Shown here: positions 16,670 through 24,291 of the stretch, one piece after another
Position numbering within the stretch: position 1 is the first letter of the stretch
How the letters are laid out: every line of letters starts with the position of its first letter
Source: a virus
IMG/VR virus record: IMGVR_UViG_3300044213_000170
Location: 62,001-126,000 of that record
Direction: 5' to 3' (one strand)
Length of the DNA: 64,000 nucleotides
Made by a program: the position numbers and the translations under genes
Notes under the pieces: generated by a model
Told to the model about the DNA's origin: nothing
The model's database searches: none
The model's input: only the letters and a program-made list of their open reading frames with translations

Positions 16670-17790
16670 ACTATTATGAAACACACTAACCCGCTTGGCT
16701 ACCCTAAAAAGGACCGCGCTTCCAATGCGTTTTACAATAGTGCCTAAGGTTGAGATTACACCTTAAGCCAACAGCACCTCGAGCATTATAGTACGCCTTG
16801 CGAGCATACCTTCTCTCGACATCCACATAAGCCATTGCTGTACCTATGTCTGCTATCAGCATCGCCGTTTTAAGTCAGGCAGTAGACTTGACATCATATG
16901 CTATTCTACGCTTTCTATCCCGTTGAACTTGCGGTCCATTAAGCCTTGCGAGCTACGAAACTTCTTGCATAAACAGTTTTTACCTTGCGAGTTACGACTG
17001 ACTGAATTACCTTGCGGCTCCAGTATTAGATGCTTTTCACATATGACCGAGGCAGTCTTTGCATTTTAATCGTTAATTGGATTTGAACCAATAGTCGACT
17101 CCTTAACAGGGAGTTGCGTTACCATTACGCTATAACAACCTACTGCGATGAGCTGCCTCTGTTGCTACACAATCTTTTGGACTGCATAATACAACTCACC
17201 ACGTACCTTTTGTCTTGCGGACTACTCAGTCGTCTTTTGCGATCATTGTCGGGTCTCGGCTTTCGCGTACCTCCAACAACCACTCAAACTGCATACAAGC
17301 CCTTAGGTGCAACCCCTTGGACAAGTATACTACCCTTTCTCATACCAAATAACTGAATTGGTTTCGTAGTGAAGTCAGCACCACCTGTTACTTTCCATCT
17401 ACTCAAGTTCCCATCCGTCGAAACTTCAGGCTTGTAAGCAGACGTTCTTTCCACTACATTCAGCGTCTCTGTTACCACCACCGGTCTTATCAGTGATGGG
17501 CACCTCGCGGTGCTGAGCAGGCTTGTTTATCTGAACTATTACTAGCGGACTTATGTAGGCATACATCCTTTGGCTCCATCGCTGGAGTTATTCTTCGTAA
17601 ACGGCAAGCCGCCTACAGGACAATAAACTGCCCTAAAATCTTGTTTGTTCTGTGTCTTGCACTATTTGCCTAACTCAACAGCTTTACTCGAGTTTACTGT
17701 TTATTGCGTCGGTTACATAACGCTTGATCATGCCTCTGTGCTTGCAAGGCACAGAACAAACAAGATTTACAAAATTTACTTTTTAAAGAA
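16670..17790 (-). ncRNA. giant structured RNA, GOLLD-like candidate, with internal tRNA
   Basis: About 1.1 kb with no ORF, inside a phage tRNA array, dense in complementary segments. The 5' domain is a hairpin with 26-base arms (17743-17768 and 17636-17661, 25 pairs). A tRNA-Asn(GUU) body (17069-17139) is enclosed by the helix GAGGCAG (17049-17055) / CTGCCTC (17153-17159). Further hairpins: CTCCA/TGGAG near 17574, GCACC/GGTGC near 17500, CCTAAGGT/ACCTTAAG near 16743. The segment CCTTGCGAG recurs at 16795, 16944 and 16983. GOLLD RNAs are giant phage-associated RNAs found near tRNAs; membership is an inference that a covariance search must test. Confidence 0.5.
17069..17139 (-). tRNA. tRNA-Asn(GUU) embedded in the giant RNA
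   Basis: Anticodon stem ACTCC/GGAGT and loop CTGTTAA; T arm ATTGG TTCAAAT CCAAT. Acceptor GTTGTTA/TAACGAT pairs with two G-U wobbles; no CCA is encoded. It lies within a flanking helix, so it may be a tRNA-like domain of the giant RNA rather than a free tRNA. A second, standard Asn tRNA is at 22290. Confidence 0.7.
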
Positions 17791-17845
17791 CAAACTTAGT
17801 TAATTTCTAACTAAGAATCTATTGTAGCAAATTATATAAAATTTG

Positions 17846-18022
17846 TCAACCTATGGGGCTTTTGACGATCCAGCCCAGTGCATGTAAGTTCAAGAAAGTA
17901 CTCCACATAGTCATTGCAAACAATCCGATTTTTACAACAATGTTTAACCAGCCCCTGGTGCTCCAGCGCACCAAGAAATAGGTAAAGATCATGCCCGACA
18001 CAGCGAAATACCAGTTAATCAT
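17846..18022 (-). CDS. small membrane protein, 58 aa
   Basis: ATG at 18022; reads MINWYFAVSGMIFTYFLVRW and contains LNIVVKIGLFAMTMWSTFLN. Two hydrophobic stretches predict two transmembrane helices joined by a short basic loop (RWSTRGW). A purine-rich AAAGGCG lies just upstream. It separates the giant RNA from the next tRNA block. Could be a holin-like or other small membrane effector; not recognised. Confidence 0.6.
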   Translation of the reverse strand: MINWYFAVSGMIFTYFLVRWSTRGWLNIVVKIGLFAMTMWSTFLNLHALGWIVKSPIG

Positions 18023-18094
18023 TTGAAAGCGCCTTTAGTTAATCAATACGAATATTATAGTCCCAAAACGATTTATAGTCAACTTGGTTTTATA

Positions 18095-18130
18095 TAGTAC
18101 TAAAGTACTAGTACTAGTACTTTAGTACTA
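18095..18130. repeat. 36-bp perfect palindrome
   Basis: Perfect palindrome with half-site TAGTACTAAAGTACTAGT and centre ACTAGT; the unit AGTACT recurs within it. It lies 3' of tRNA-Arg(UCU) on the transcribed strand and upstream of the small membrane protein gene. It could be a processing or termination stem, or an operator. Confidence 0.75.
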
Positions 18131-18135
18131 AATTT

Positions 18136-18210
18136 TGGCCCGGCGTACAGGAATCGAACCCATATTCGTGGTGTAGAAGACCACTGTATTATCCATTATA
18201 CTAACGCCGG
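18136..18210 (-). tRNA. tRNA-Arg(UCU)
   Basis: Acceptor CCGGCGT/ACGCCGG perfect, G73, CCA. Anticodon stem GTGGT/ACCAC, loop CTTCTAC. Confidence 0.92.
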
Positions 18211-18214
18211 ATTC

Positions 18215-18290
18215 TGGTGGTCGGAAGAGCACTCGAAGCTCCACATTCCTCCTTATGAGGGAGGCTCTCTTCCTCTTAAGATATCCGACC
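18215..18290 (-). tRNA. tRNA with CAU anticodon (elongator Met or Ile2), copy 1
   Basis: Acceptor GGTCGGA/TCCGACC, A73, CCA. Anticodon stem CCTCC/GGAGG, loop CTCATAA. Lacks the C1-A72 initiator feature. Whether C34 is modified to lysidine (Ile) cannot be decided. Confidence 0.85.
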
Positions 18291-18293
18291 ATA

Positions 18294-18475
18294 ATATTTG
18301 TTAAGCTGGCTCACTTTGAGCACCTTCGTCCTCCACGGACGCTAGTCTTATGCCATCCTTGTTGAATCAGTCTCCGCAGGGCCCATTGGCTACCTATCAA
18401 CAATTCATCGCGTCCCTTGCTCGTACCCGTCGGTAATTACTCAGGCTTTCGTTTAAACTACAGCTTAACAAATAT
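18294..18475 (-). ncRNA. long-armed hairpin RNA candidate d
   Basis: Perfect 15-bp inverted repeat: ATATTTGTTAAGCTG (18294-18308) and CAGCTTAACAAATAT (18461-18475), enclosing about 150 bases of GC-rich sequence with internal stems (GTCCTCCACGGAC near 18330). The right arm overlaps the left arm of candidate c by 4 bases, so the two hairpins abut or compete. Confidence 0.5.
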
Positions 18476-18581
18476 CATATAGAAACACACTGGTGTCCTT
18501 GCTCCTCCAGGATGACACTCCTGTCCAAATGAGGTTTATGACCGGCTTGTCGATCAGCAACAATGTGTTTTTATATGATAT
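18472..18581 (-). ncRNA. long-armed hairpin RNA candidate c
   Basis: Arms ATATCATATAGAAACACA (18472-18489) and TGTGTTTTTATATGATAT (18564-18581) match at 17 of 18 positions. The interior has a second stem (GTGTCATCCT...AAGGACAC on the minus strand). Arms are near-identical to those of candidate b. Confidence 0.5.
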
Positions 18582-18582
18582 C

Positions 18583-18655
18583 GAAGATGGGAATCGAACC
18601 CACTAACTACCGGTGCGATGCCGGTTGTGCTACGCTCATTATACAACAAGTTTGT
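18583..18655 (-). other. degenerate tRNA-like sequence
   Basis: A T arm (GTGGG TTCGATT CCCAT) and an anticodon-like arm (ACCGG CATCGCA CCGGT) are present in the right order, but no acceptor stem pairs and U33 is replaced by A. No CCA. Probably a decayed tRNA. Confidence 0.5.
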
Positions 18656-18744
18656 TCCGTTTGCAACCGGACTCGCTATATAACTTGGCACTAACTTTCC
18701 ATGTCGTTTTCTTCATTACCATATAGAATGTGTTTTTATATAAG

Positions 18745-18822
18745 TGGAGCACAGGGAGGGATTTGAACCCCCGGTTTTAGGGATTTGCAATCCCTTGCAT
18801 TGGGCCACTCTGCCACCTGTGC
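18745..18822 (-). tRNA. tRNA-Cys(GCA), copy 2
   Basis: Acceptor GCACAGG/CCTGTGC perfect, U73, CCA. Anticodon stem AGGGA/TCCCT, loop TTGCAAA. Confidence 0.92.
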
Positions 18823-18830
18823 ATATTTTA

Positions 18831-18906
18831 TGGTAGCGACGGTGGGACTCGAACCCACGATAAACTCCGTATGAAGGAGGTACATTAGCCGCTATGCTAA
18901 ATCACT
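18831..18906 (-). tRNA. tRNA with CAU anticodon, copy 2, weak acceptor
   Basis: T arm CGTGGG TTCGAGT CCCAC and anticodon loop TTCATAC are clear; A73, CCA. Acceptor AGTGATT pairs with CGTCGCT through two G-U pairs and one mismatch. Met or Ile2 identity is unresolved. Confidence 0.7.
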
Positions 18907-18913
18907 ATATTTT

Positions 18914-18989
18914 TGGTGCCGCCTCCCGGGATCGAACCAGGTTCCATGGATTTTCAATCCACCGCAATGACCACATTTGCTAAAGCGGC
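18914..18989 (-). tRNA. tRNA-Phe(GAA)
   Basis: Acceptor GCCGCTT/AGGCGGC, A73, CCA. Anticodon stem GTGGA/TCCAT, loop TTGAAAA. Confidence 0.9.
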
Positions 18990-19148
18990 AATGTAGATCG
19001 GGAGCCTAACTATCCTCCTGGGAGGACTCGCTAGATTGTCTCGAATAGGCAAGTTTATCTACCACGAATAGCCATCTGTTGTTGTCGCATAGCTAAGTCA
19101 CTATGCTAGGCTAGGTGGGACTCAAACCTATCGTCTATCCCTTAAACT
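18990..19148 (-). other. structured spacer with tRNA-like fragment
   Basis: No gene seen. Contains small hairpins (CCTCCTGGGAGG near 19013; CATAG...CTATG near 19087) and a decayed T-arm-like piece near 19116-19130. Ends at the CCA of tRNA-His. Confidence 0.35.
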
Positions 19149-19223
19149 TGGGGTATCGTACCAGGATCGAACTGGTGATAGCGGAATCACAACCCGCGGT
19201 TTTACCACTAAACTAACGACACC
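19149..19223 (-). tRNA. tRNA-His(GUG)
   Basis: Has the extra G-1 opposite C73 that identifies His tRNAs. Acceptor GTGTCGT/ACGATAC, CCA. Anticodon stem GCGGG/TCCGC, loop TTGTGAT. Confidence 0.93.
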
Positions 19224-19231
19224 ATATCAAT

Positions 19232-19308
19232 TGGCGCGACTGGAGAGATTCGAACTCCCGACACCTGACTTCGTAGGCCAGTACTCTATCCAACTGAGCT
19301 ACAGTCGC
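19232..19308 (-). tRNA. tRNA-Arg(ACG)
   Basis: Standard cloverleaf, acceptor GCGACTG, G73, CCA. Anticodon stem CTGGC/GTCAG, loop CTACGAA. A34 would need editing to inosine by a host enzyme. Confidence 0.92.
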
Positions 19309-19314
19309 AAAAAA

Positions 19315-19391
19315 TGGCCCGCCCTGACGGACTCGAACCGCCAACAACTGATTTCGAAGACCAGGACTCTATCCAGTTGAGCTAAAGGCGG
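19315..19391 (-). tRNA. tRNA-Arg(UCG)
   Basis: Acceptor CCGCCTT/AGGGCGG, G73, CCA. Anticodon stem CTGGT/ATCAG, loop CTTCGAA. Confidence 0.9.
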
Positions 19392-19400
19392 TCTAAATAT

Positions 19401-19475
19401 TGGCAGGGGGTTAGGGAATCGAACCCTATCACCTACGGTCAAAGCGTAGTATCTGCTCCAATCGATTTACCCCCA
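19401..19475 (-). tRNA. tRNA-Gln(UUG)
   Basis: Acceptor TGGGGGT/ACCCCCT, with the weak position 1 typical of Gln; G73, CCA. Anticodon stem CTACG/CGTAG, loop CTTTGAC. Confidence 0.9.
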
Positions 19476-19559
19476 ACTGATCTGAAGTGTTGCTTATTCT
19501 ATACAATGTACAATATAAGCAACAGTTTGTTGGTCTCGCATAATGCGAATTATAAAACT

Positions 19560-19636
19560 TGGCGACCCCGGATGGATTTGAACCACCGACATTTGGTTTT
19601 GGAGACCAACGTTCTGCCAGACTGAACTACGGAGCC
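19560..19636 (-). tRNA. tRNA-Trp(CCA) with U11-A24 D-stem pair
   Basis: Acceptor GGCTCCG/CGGGGTC (two wobbles), G73, CCA. Anticodon stem TTGGT/ACCAA, loop CTCCAAA. D stem is GTTC/GAAC, so A24 pairs with U11. In E. coli tRNA-Trp the G24A change (Hirsh suppressor) makes the same CCA-anticodon tRNA read UGA. This is relevant to the UGA codon inside the phage release-factor gene. Confidence 0.92.
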
Positions 19637-19643
19637 ATTAAAT

Positions 19644-19734
19644 TGGCGGAGGGCTAGAGAGTCGAACTCTAAAGGCGCTATTAACGCTCGGCGGTTTTCA
19701 AGACCGTTACCGTCACCAATCGGCTTGGCCCTCC
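19644..19734 (-). tRNA. tRNA-Ser(UGA)
   Basis: Class II with long variable arm (GAGCGTTAATAGCGCC), acceptor GGAGGGC, G73, CCA. Anticodon loop CTTGAAA on stem ACGGT/ACCGC. Confidence 0.9.
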
Positions 19735-19863
19735 ATTTTGTGATTGTCGTTACGGGGTTTACCGTACCTGAAACTAGTCCCACCGCTTGCCAATCTTACT
19801 GAATGGACCTATAGACTTATGTGGCGCTTCCGTGCATTCTCATTACACTATGACAAAACTTGG

Positions 19864-19938
19864 CGCAGACCAAAGGACTCGAACCTTTGCGGGAATCTAG
19901 AATGCGGAGGACATGCCCCCTACCCCTCCATTATCTGC
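19864..19938 (-). other. degenerate tRNA-like sequence
   Basis: Good T arm (AAAGG TTCGAGT CCTTT), acceptor GCAGATA/GGTCTGC with one mismatch, G73 and CCA (19861-19863), but the D and anticodon region does not fold normally; instead GGAGG and CCTCC pair with each other. The anticodon cannot be assigned. Confidence 0.5.
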
Positions 19939-19945
19939 ATTAACT

Positions 19946-20021
19946 TGGTGCCGTCGCCATGAATCGAACACGGGACCTTCTCATTACAAGTGAGTTGCTC
20001 TACCAACTGAGCTACAACGGC
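19946..20021 (-). tRNA. tRNA-Thr(UGU), copy 2
   Basis: Acceptor GCCGTTG/CGACGGC, A73, CCA. Anticodon stem ACTCA/TGAGA, loop CTTGTAA. Confidence 0.9.
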
Positions 20022-20030
20022 TTTAATAAA

Positions 20031-20109
20031 TGGCGCACCGTACGAGATTCGAACTCGTGATCTCCGCCGTGACAGGGCGGCGCCTTAGGCCAGACTGAGC
20101 TAACGGTGC
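20031..20109 (-). tRNA. tRNA-Asp(GUC)
   Basis: Acceptor GCACCGT/ACGGTGC perfect, G73 as in Asp, CCA. Anticodon stem CCGCC/GGCGG, loop CTGTCAC. Confidence 0.92.
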
Positions 20110-20114
20110 AAATT

Positions 20115-20190
20115 TGGCGCTCGGTAGGGGAATCGAACCCCTCTTCCCGCCGTGAAAGGGCGGTGTCCTAGACCGATAGACGAACCGAGC
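20115..20190 (-). tRNA. tRNA-Glu(UUC)
   Basis: Acceptor GCTCGGT/ACCGAGC perfect, G73, CCA. Anticodon stem CCGCC/GGCGG, loop CTTTCAC. Confidence 0.92.
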
Positions 20191-20199
20191 ATAATATCT

Positions 20200-20270
20200 T
20201 GAGACGGTGGAATCAAACCACTCTAGTCAGCATCTTCTCTGTGAAGATGCCCGTAATCATACTCCTCAAA
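20200..20270 (-). other. tRNA-like element with over-long anticodon hairpin
   Basis: Acceptor-like TTGAGG pairs with TCTCAA and a T arm (GTGG TTTGATT CCAC) is present, but the anticodon arm is an 8-bp hairpin GCATCTTC/GAAGATGC with a 5-base loop, and no CCA follows. A decayed tRNA or a tRNA mimic. Confidence 0.5.
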
Positions 20271-20273
20271 ATA

Positions 20274-20338
20274 CTATATGTAAGTACACTACTCATCGGC
20301 TGTGCCATTTGACTGTTCGGCAATGTACTTGCATATAG
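20274..20338 (-). ncRNA. long-armed hairpin RNA candidate e
   Basis: Arms CTATATGTAAGTACA (20274-20288) and TGTACTTGCATATAG (20324-20338) match at 14 of 15 positions and enclose 35 bases. The smallest member of the hairpin set; located between a tRNA-like element and the Tyr tRNAs. Confidence 0.5.
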
Positions 20339-20456
20339 TTTAGGGCTGTGGTCACTTTCGACTTAACATTTAACTAAGGCTTTCTTTATGCATTTATATC
20401 CTTAGCACCCTTCTTAAACATTATTATAAAAGAAAATACTTTTATTGTCAACTATG

Positions 20457-20541
20457 TAGTGGATGCGGTTGGAGTCGAACTTACTCATCCGAAGAAACTG
20501 GGTTACAGCCAGCCACACCTCTCCAACTGTGTCGCACTTCC
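20457..20541 (-). pseudogene. decayed tRNA-Tyr(GUA)
   Basis: Class II tRNA with anticodon loop CTGTAAC on stem GCTGG/CCAGT and variable arm like the intact Tyr tRNA next to it. The acceptor has an A-A mismatch, the T stem does not pair and CCA is replaced by CTA. It reads as a tandem duplicate that is losing function. Confidence 0.7.
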
Positions 20542-20548
20542 ATTAATT

Positions 20549-20634
20549 TGGTGGGTAAGGATGGATTCGAACCAACTCATCCGAAGGAAAGAGATTTACA
20601 GTCTCCCGCGCCTCTCCAACTGCGCCGCTTACCC
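20549..20634 (-). tRNA. tRNA-Tyr(GUA)
   Basis: Class II. Acceptor GGGTAAG/CTTACCC perfect, A73, CCA. Anticodon stem GGAGA/TCTCT, loop CTGTAAA, variable arm with TTCG turn. Confidence 0.93.
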
Positions 20635-20674
20635 ATAGTACATATTATATCGAAAAAAATAATTTTCGTCAACT

Positions 20675-20711
20675 AAAAAAAAAATAGCCGTAAACTTGTT
20701 AAGGCTATTTT
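20675..20711 (-). terminator. intrinsic terminator (minus strand)
   Basis: Stem AAAATAGCC/GGCTATTTT (20681-20689 and 20703-20711) followed on the minus strand by a run of about nine U. It lies just after tRNA-Ala and splits the array into transcription units. Confidence 0.75.
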
Positions 20712-20714
20712 GTT

Positions 20715-20789
20715 TGGTGGAGGATAGCGGGGTCGAACCGCTGACTGAAGCTTGCAAAGCTACCGTGTTCCCAACTATACCAATCCCCC
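20715..20789 (-). tRNA. tRNA-Ala(UGC)
   Basis: Acceptor GGGGGAT/ATCCTCC with one G-U pair, A73, CCA. Anticodon stem GTAGC/GCTTC, loop TTTGCAA. Confidence 0.9.
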
Positions 20790-20800
20790 CGATAACTTAT

Positions 20801-20974
20801 TTATTCTTCTTTGCCACGCTTGGTGGACTTTGCCAACCGATTATTAGTTTCAATCATCTTAGTATACATTTTGAAATACTCGCGACGATCGGTATTGTTT
20901 AAAATCCTTGCAGCACGGCGCTTAACCGCTTTAGGCATTTTTATTGCTTTAATGTCATATCCTCTACAGGTCAT
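20801..20974 (-). CDS. small basic protein, 57 aa
   Basis: ATG at 20974; MTCRGYDIKAIKMPKAVKRR, then AARILNNTDRREYFKMYTKM and a Lys/Glu-rich end. Net positive, helical. A GAAAG purine stretch precedes the start. It may bind RNA or DNA; not recognised. Confidence 0.6.
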   Translation of the reverse strand: MTCRGYDIKAIKMPKAVKRRAARILNNTDRREYFKMYTKMIETNNRLAKSTKRGKEE

Positions 20975-21224
20975 TTTATTTCTTTCAAAAATAATTAATT
21001 GTAGTTCAGTGTCCTCAGGTTTATCACTGATGTTTAGACGTTCAGAGCCGGACTTCCTAACGTCGAGTTCTTCCAGGACTTGTTACTCGGGCTACTAAGC
21101 CAGGTGCTCCTTTTCAGCTACCGCCCAAAATGGACAGTGGGGAGTTGAACCCCCTCCTGCTTTACACTAGTTCAACGTTCGAACATCTTACTAATGTGCT
21201 TTTCACTTGCTAACACTACAAACT
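20975..21224 (-). other. spacer with tRNA-like T-arm fragment
   Basis: No ORF. A T-arm-like GGGGG TTCAACT CCCCA lies at 21135-21151 without a matching acceptor or anticodon arm; the rest is mixed sequence with short hairpins (CGTTCAG/CTAACG near 21040). Probably a decayed tRNA. Confidence 0.35.
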
Positions 21225-21300
21225 TGGTCTCCGTAGAAGGATTTGAACCTTCACCGCATGGTCCCAAACCATGAACGCTACCGGGTTACGCTATACGGAG
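21225..21300 (-). tRNA. tRNA-Pro(UGG)
   Basis: Acceptor CTCCGTA/TACGGAG perfect, A73, CCA. Anticodon stem CATGG/CCATG, loop TTTGGGA. Its 5' end overlaps the last codons of the HNH gene. Confidence 0.92.
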
Positions 21301-21731
21301 TTTATACTTTTCAACATAATCGTCTATAATGGGCTGAACCTCATTAACATAACGACTATGAACATAACTATGATGTGTAGGACATAAAGGAACTAAATTC
21401 GCAGGTTCATTGTTATCATGGTTGTGATCGTGATGATGCACTGCTACAATTTTATCTTCCTCACACACTACACACTTTTTATCGTGGTGTAAGAAGCAAA
21501 TGGATTGATACTTTTCGCCCTTCCAATTACCGTTACTTTCACCACTTCTAAAATGCTTGTTTGAACAACTTCTACTGCAAGTACCTTTAGAGTTCTTGAA
21601 GTCCTTAATAGGGGTCGAACATACTATACATTCTTTTATATTAACAGGATTTAGATAACAATTATCCTCGTGCCGTTTAATATTTTGTGGTTCGTTTCTT
21701 TACCGCAGTATTGACAATTAATATGTTTCAT
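21286..21731 (-). CDS. HNH homing endonuclease, frameshifted
   Basis: From ATG 21731 (MKHINCQYCGKETNHK) the frame stops early, but a single-base gain in the AAAA run at about 21684 restores a 148-codon protein: NIKRHEDNCYLNPVN, zinc pairs CIVC and CSRSC, ESNGNWKGEKY, KKCVVCEED, and the HNH core HHHDHNHDNNEPANLVPLCP ending in HHSYVHS. The final codons and stop overlap the 5' end of tRNA-Pro. Either a homopolymer error or a genuinely dead gene. Confidence 0.7.
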
Positions 21732-21800
21732 ACATTTATTTATCATTTAGCGCACAGAATGAGATATTCTCAAACAGACTGCTCTACACTCCGAAATCTC

Positions 21801-21876
21801 TGGTAGGACGTGACGGTCTCGAACCGCCGACATTCACGGTGTAAACGTGACGCTCTACCAACTGAGCTAACGTCCT
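21801..21876 (-). tRNA. tRNA-Val(UAC)
   Basis: Acceptor AGGACGT/ACGTCCT perfect, A73, CCA. Anticodon stem TCACG/CGTGA, loop TTTACAC. Confidence 0.93.
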
Positions 21877-22029
21877 ATATCTTTTACTTATGTTTATTAT
21901 ACAGACACAAATAATAAATGTCAAATAATTTTTGCAATTTCCGGTGCAAAAACTGCACTTGCAAATGCTATATAAAATAATAATATCAACATACTCTAAT
22001 CCTCTAGACTATAGTATATTTAATATGTA

Positions 22030-22103
22030 TGGAGCGGAATATCAGAATCGAACTGATGACGTCTGCTTGGAAGGCAGTGGTTTTACCATTAAACTAATCC
22101 CGC
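22030..22103 (-). tRNA. tRNA-Gly(UCC)
   Basis: Acceptor GCGGGAT/ATTCCGC, U73 as in Gly, CCA. Anticodon stem ACTGC/GCAGA, loop CTTCCAA. Confidence 0.92.
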
Positions 22104-22113
22104 ATTTTATTCT

Positions 22114-22190
22114 TGGTGCCTTGACCTGGATTCGAACCAGGGACCTACGCCTTATCAAGACGGTGCTACTACCAGCTGAGCTATCAAGGC
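22114..22190 (-). tRNA. tRNA-Ile(GAU)
   Basis: Acceptor GCCTTGA/TCAAGGC perfect, A73, CCA. Anticodon loop TTGATAA, stem CCGTC/GGCGT. Confidence 0.92.
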
Positions 22191-22195
22191 CAATT

Positions 22196-22280
22196 TGGTG
22201 CCCCCCAAGAGACTCGAACTCTCACGCCTTGCGGCGCTGGAACCTAAATCCAGTGCGTCTACCAATTTCGCCAAAGGGGC
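22196..22280 (-). tRNA. tRNA-Leu(UAG)
   Basis: Class II, acceptor GCCCCTT, A73, CCA. Anticodon stem CTGGA/TCCAG, loop TTTAGGT. Confidence 0.92.
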
Positions 22281-22289
22281 AATGATGTT

Positions 22290-22366
22290 TGGCTCCTCGA
22301 CGTGGGCTCGAACCACGGACATCTTGATTAACAGTCAAGCGCAACTACCAACTGTGCTATCGAGGA
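22290..22366 (-). tRNA. tRNA-Asn(GUU)
   Basis: Acceptor TCCTCGA/TCGAGGA perfect, G73, CCA. Anticodon stem CTTGA/TCAAG, loop CTGTTAA. Confidence 0.93.
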
Positions 22367-22415
22367 ATAAAATTCAACAGTATATATTATATATGCGATA
22401 TAAATTTGCTGTCAA

Positions 22416-22516
22416 GTATTTTAGAACACACTAGTGATTCGACCTAGTAAATGGGCCCGCCACAATAGTTTATCGTTCTATCGGCCGAGTTATTCGTCTA
22501 ATGTGCTCTAAAATAC
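22416..22516 (-). ncRNA. long-armed hairpin RNA candidate g
   Basis: Arms GTATTTTAGAACACA (22416-22430) and TGTGCTCTAAAATAC (22502-22516) pair over 15 bases, one as G-U on the minus strand, with the shared inner sequence CACACTAG next to the left arm. Encloses about 70 GC-rich bases. Confidence 0.5.
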
Positions 22517-22693
22517 CTTCTTATTAAGAAGATATGTTAGGGTTGTACCCTAACCAGTTATCTGTACTTTGCTGTTATCGCCAGCATTTCATCCAACTGT
22601 CCGCCCATTTGTCACATTTTATATGGCGTTGTGTGCTGGCTCGCGTTGCCTTATCACGCCGAAAATTAACAATAGTCAATTTTCTTTTTACAT

Positions 22694-22726
22694 AAACAAA
22701 AACCCCAGGGTGTTTAATCCTGGGGT
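22694..22726 (-). terminator. intrinsic terminator (minus strand)
   Basis: Stem ACCCCAGG/CCTGGGGT with U-rich tail (TTTTTGTTT) on the minus strand, 25 bases after the stop of the 47-aa gene. Confidence 0.8.
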
Positions 22727-22751
22727 CCTTAGAGTGGTTGTAGTGTTGTTT

Positions 22752-22895
22752 TTACGCTACAATGTCCCCCTGGACCCCGATCTTAATCTCCGGTGTACGA
22801 TCATTATGATTTCCAGTAACCATACACCAAGAGGCAGACATCGCCTGTCTCTGTTTGGCATAAAAGTTTACTGATGATGATAAAATCGTGTTCAT
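22752..22895 (-). CDS. small hypothetical protein, 47 aa
   Basis: ATG at 22895: MNTILSSSVNFYAKQRQAMS, then WCMVTGNHNDRTPEIKIGVQ to TAA. Directly followed by a terminator, which supports it as an expressed unit. Function unknown. Confidence 0.5.
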   Translation of the reverse strand: MNTILSSSVNFYAKQRQAMSASWCMVTGNHNDRTPEIKIGVQGDIVA

Positions 22896-22975
22896 GATGT
22901 TTTGTATTATATGTTATTTATACTTTGTTGTCAAGAAGTTTTGATTATGTTGTAAAAATACAACAAATTAAAATT

Positions 22976-23060
22976 TGGTGCGCCTAGCCGGAATCGAACC
23001 AGCATGACCGAAGTCGGGAGATTTTAAGTCTCCTGTGTCTACCTATTTCACCATAGGCGC
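22976..23060 (-). tRNA. tRNA-Leu(UAA)
   Basis: Class II, acceptor GCGCCTA/TAGGCGC perfect, A73, CCA. Anticodon stem GGAGA/TCTCC, loop CTTAAAA. Confidence 0.93.
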
Positions 23061-23129
23061 ATTTGTTTTGCAATAACTCTATTGTAGCAATATTTCTATT
23101 TATTGTCAACAATATTTTGTTGTTATTTT

Positions 23130-23221
23130 TGGTACCAGCGGAGGGGATCGAACCCTCTCAAGAACGCTAATCTGGCGCTAAAAGTCTTATAAGGACTCTC
23201 TGACTTCCAAGTCTCGCTGGT
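23130..23221 (-). tRNA. class II tRNA with anticodon UAU (Ile-type anticodon, long variable arm)
   Basis: Acceptor ACCAGCG/CGCTGGT perfect, A73, CCA. Anticodon stem GAGTC/GACTT, loop CTTATAA gives UAU. A ~23-base variable region (CGCCAGATTAGCG core) makes it class II. UAU is unusual in bacteria, where AUA is normally read by lysidine-modified CAU, and a class II Ile tRNA is unexpected. May be a Leu- or Ser-derived tRNA with altered anticodon. Confidence 0.8.
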
Positions 23222-23226
23222 AAAAC

Positions 23227-23303
<77 letters not shown>

Positions 23304-23320
23304 GATTTTTCTATTATATG

Positions 23321-24259
23321 TTATTCTGCATTTATTGTCAATGACAAATTATTTATTGCATCTATCTGCTGAAATCGTAAATCCATCTTAGTAAACATAG
23401 AAGTATCTTGTTCGATTAAAATGCATCGACGATTTTTGTTAGATGCAGCAATACCAGTGCTTCCACTGCCCGCAAAAGTATCCAACACCATATCACCAGG
23501 TTTGGATAACAATTCAATAAAGTACTCTAACACTTCAGTAGGCTTTTGTGTGGGATGAATTTTATCTTTGCCCAATCCGCCGCTATAGGTAATTGTGTTA
23601 GGAATAACACATTCGATCAATCCGTTTGATCTTTTGCGATCAGCCAACATCTTTTTACTATCAGCTAATGCCTTAGCAAACGCCTTGTCGATTGGTATAC
23701 CTTGAGAGATATATTTGTATACGATACTGCTGACTTTGTCTGCCGCCGCATAACGCTCAACCATAGATCCTTCAGTCGCATCTGCATTAAATGTTCTAGA
23801 GCCCTTGGGTTTAATGCCGAACAAAACGTATTCACAGCCACTTACTGGATTTACTCGACGATTGAATGGGACTGCTGCAGGTTTTTTCCAAGTCCATACA
23901 CGCTTAGACTCAAACCCAGCGTCGTTCATTGCGGTAATGAGATAACTTAAATATCTATCACTGATAAAAATTGCAAAACTTCCGCCCTTACGAAGTTTTG
24001 TAAACCACATCCTTGCCCAATCATTTAACTGTTGTTGGAATTCTTCATGACCAACATCGTCCCAGTCGTTATCAAATTCTTCACTGAAATTTTGATTATG
24101 GATTGTTGTTTTATTTTTGCCGGTTTCCTTGTCGAGCCAAATTGGATTTGCACCGTTTTTACTGATATTGTAAGGCGGATCTGTCAACAACAAATCAATC
24201 GAAGAATCGGGTATTTGATGTGCAATTGTCAAACAATCGCCGTTTAATCTAGTAATCAT
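23321..24259 (-). CDS. DNA adenine/cytosine-N4 methyltransferase (beta class)
   Basis: 312 aa from ATG 24259 (MITRLNGDCLTIAHQIPDSS). Catalytic motif IV DPPY is in LLLTDPPYNIS (about residue 24) and SAM-binding motif I DTFAGSGSTGIAA lies near the C-terminus, the order of beta-class amino-methyltransferases. HPTQKPTEVLEYF precedes motif I as is typical. It would methylate phage DNA to evade restriction or mark it. The possible nuclease gene ends 33 bases upstream of its start. Confidence 0.9.
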   Translation of the reverse strand: MITRLNGDCLTIAHQIPDSSIDLLLTDPPYNISKNGANPIWLDKETGKNKTTIHNQNFSEEFDNDWDDVGHEEFQQQLNDWARMWFTKLRKGGSFAIFISDRYLSYLITAMNDAGFESKRVWTWKKPAAVPFNRRVNPVSGCEYVLFGIKPKGSRTFNADATEGSMVERYAAADKVSSIVYKYISQGIPIDKAFAKALADSKKMLADRKRSNGLIECVIPNTITYSGGLGKDKIHPTQKPTEVLEYFIELLSKPGDMVLDTFAGSGSTGIAASNKNRRCILIEQDTSMFTKMDLRFQQIDAINNLSLTINAE

Positions 24260-24291
24260 AAATGTGATTATACAATAATTTGGATTTATTG

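Larger units (their letters stand above)
22367..22751 (-). other. non-coding spacer with hairpins and terminator
   Basis: No ORF. Contains hairpin candidate g (22416-22516), a tight hairpin GTTAGGGT/ACCCTAAC near 22537-22556, GC-rich sequence to about 22670 and an intrinsic terminator at 22694-22726 that follows the small gene at 22752. Confidence 0.45.
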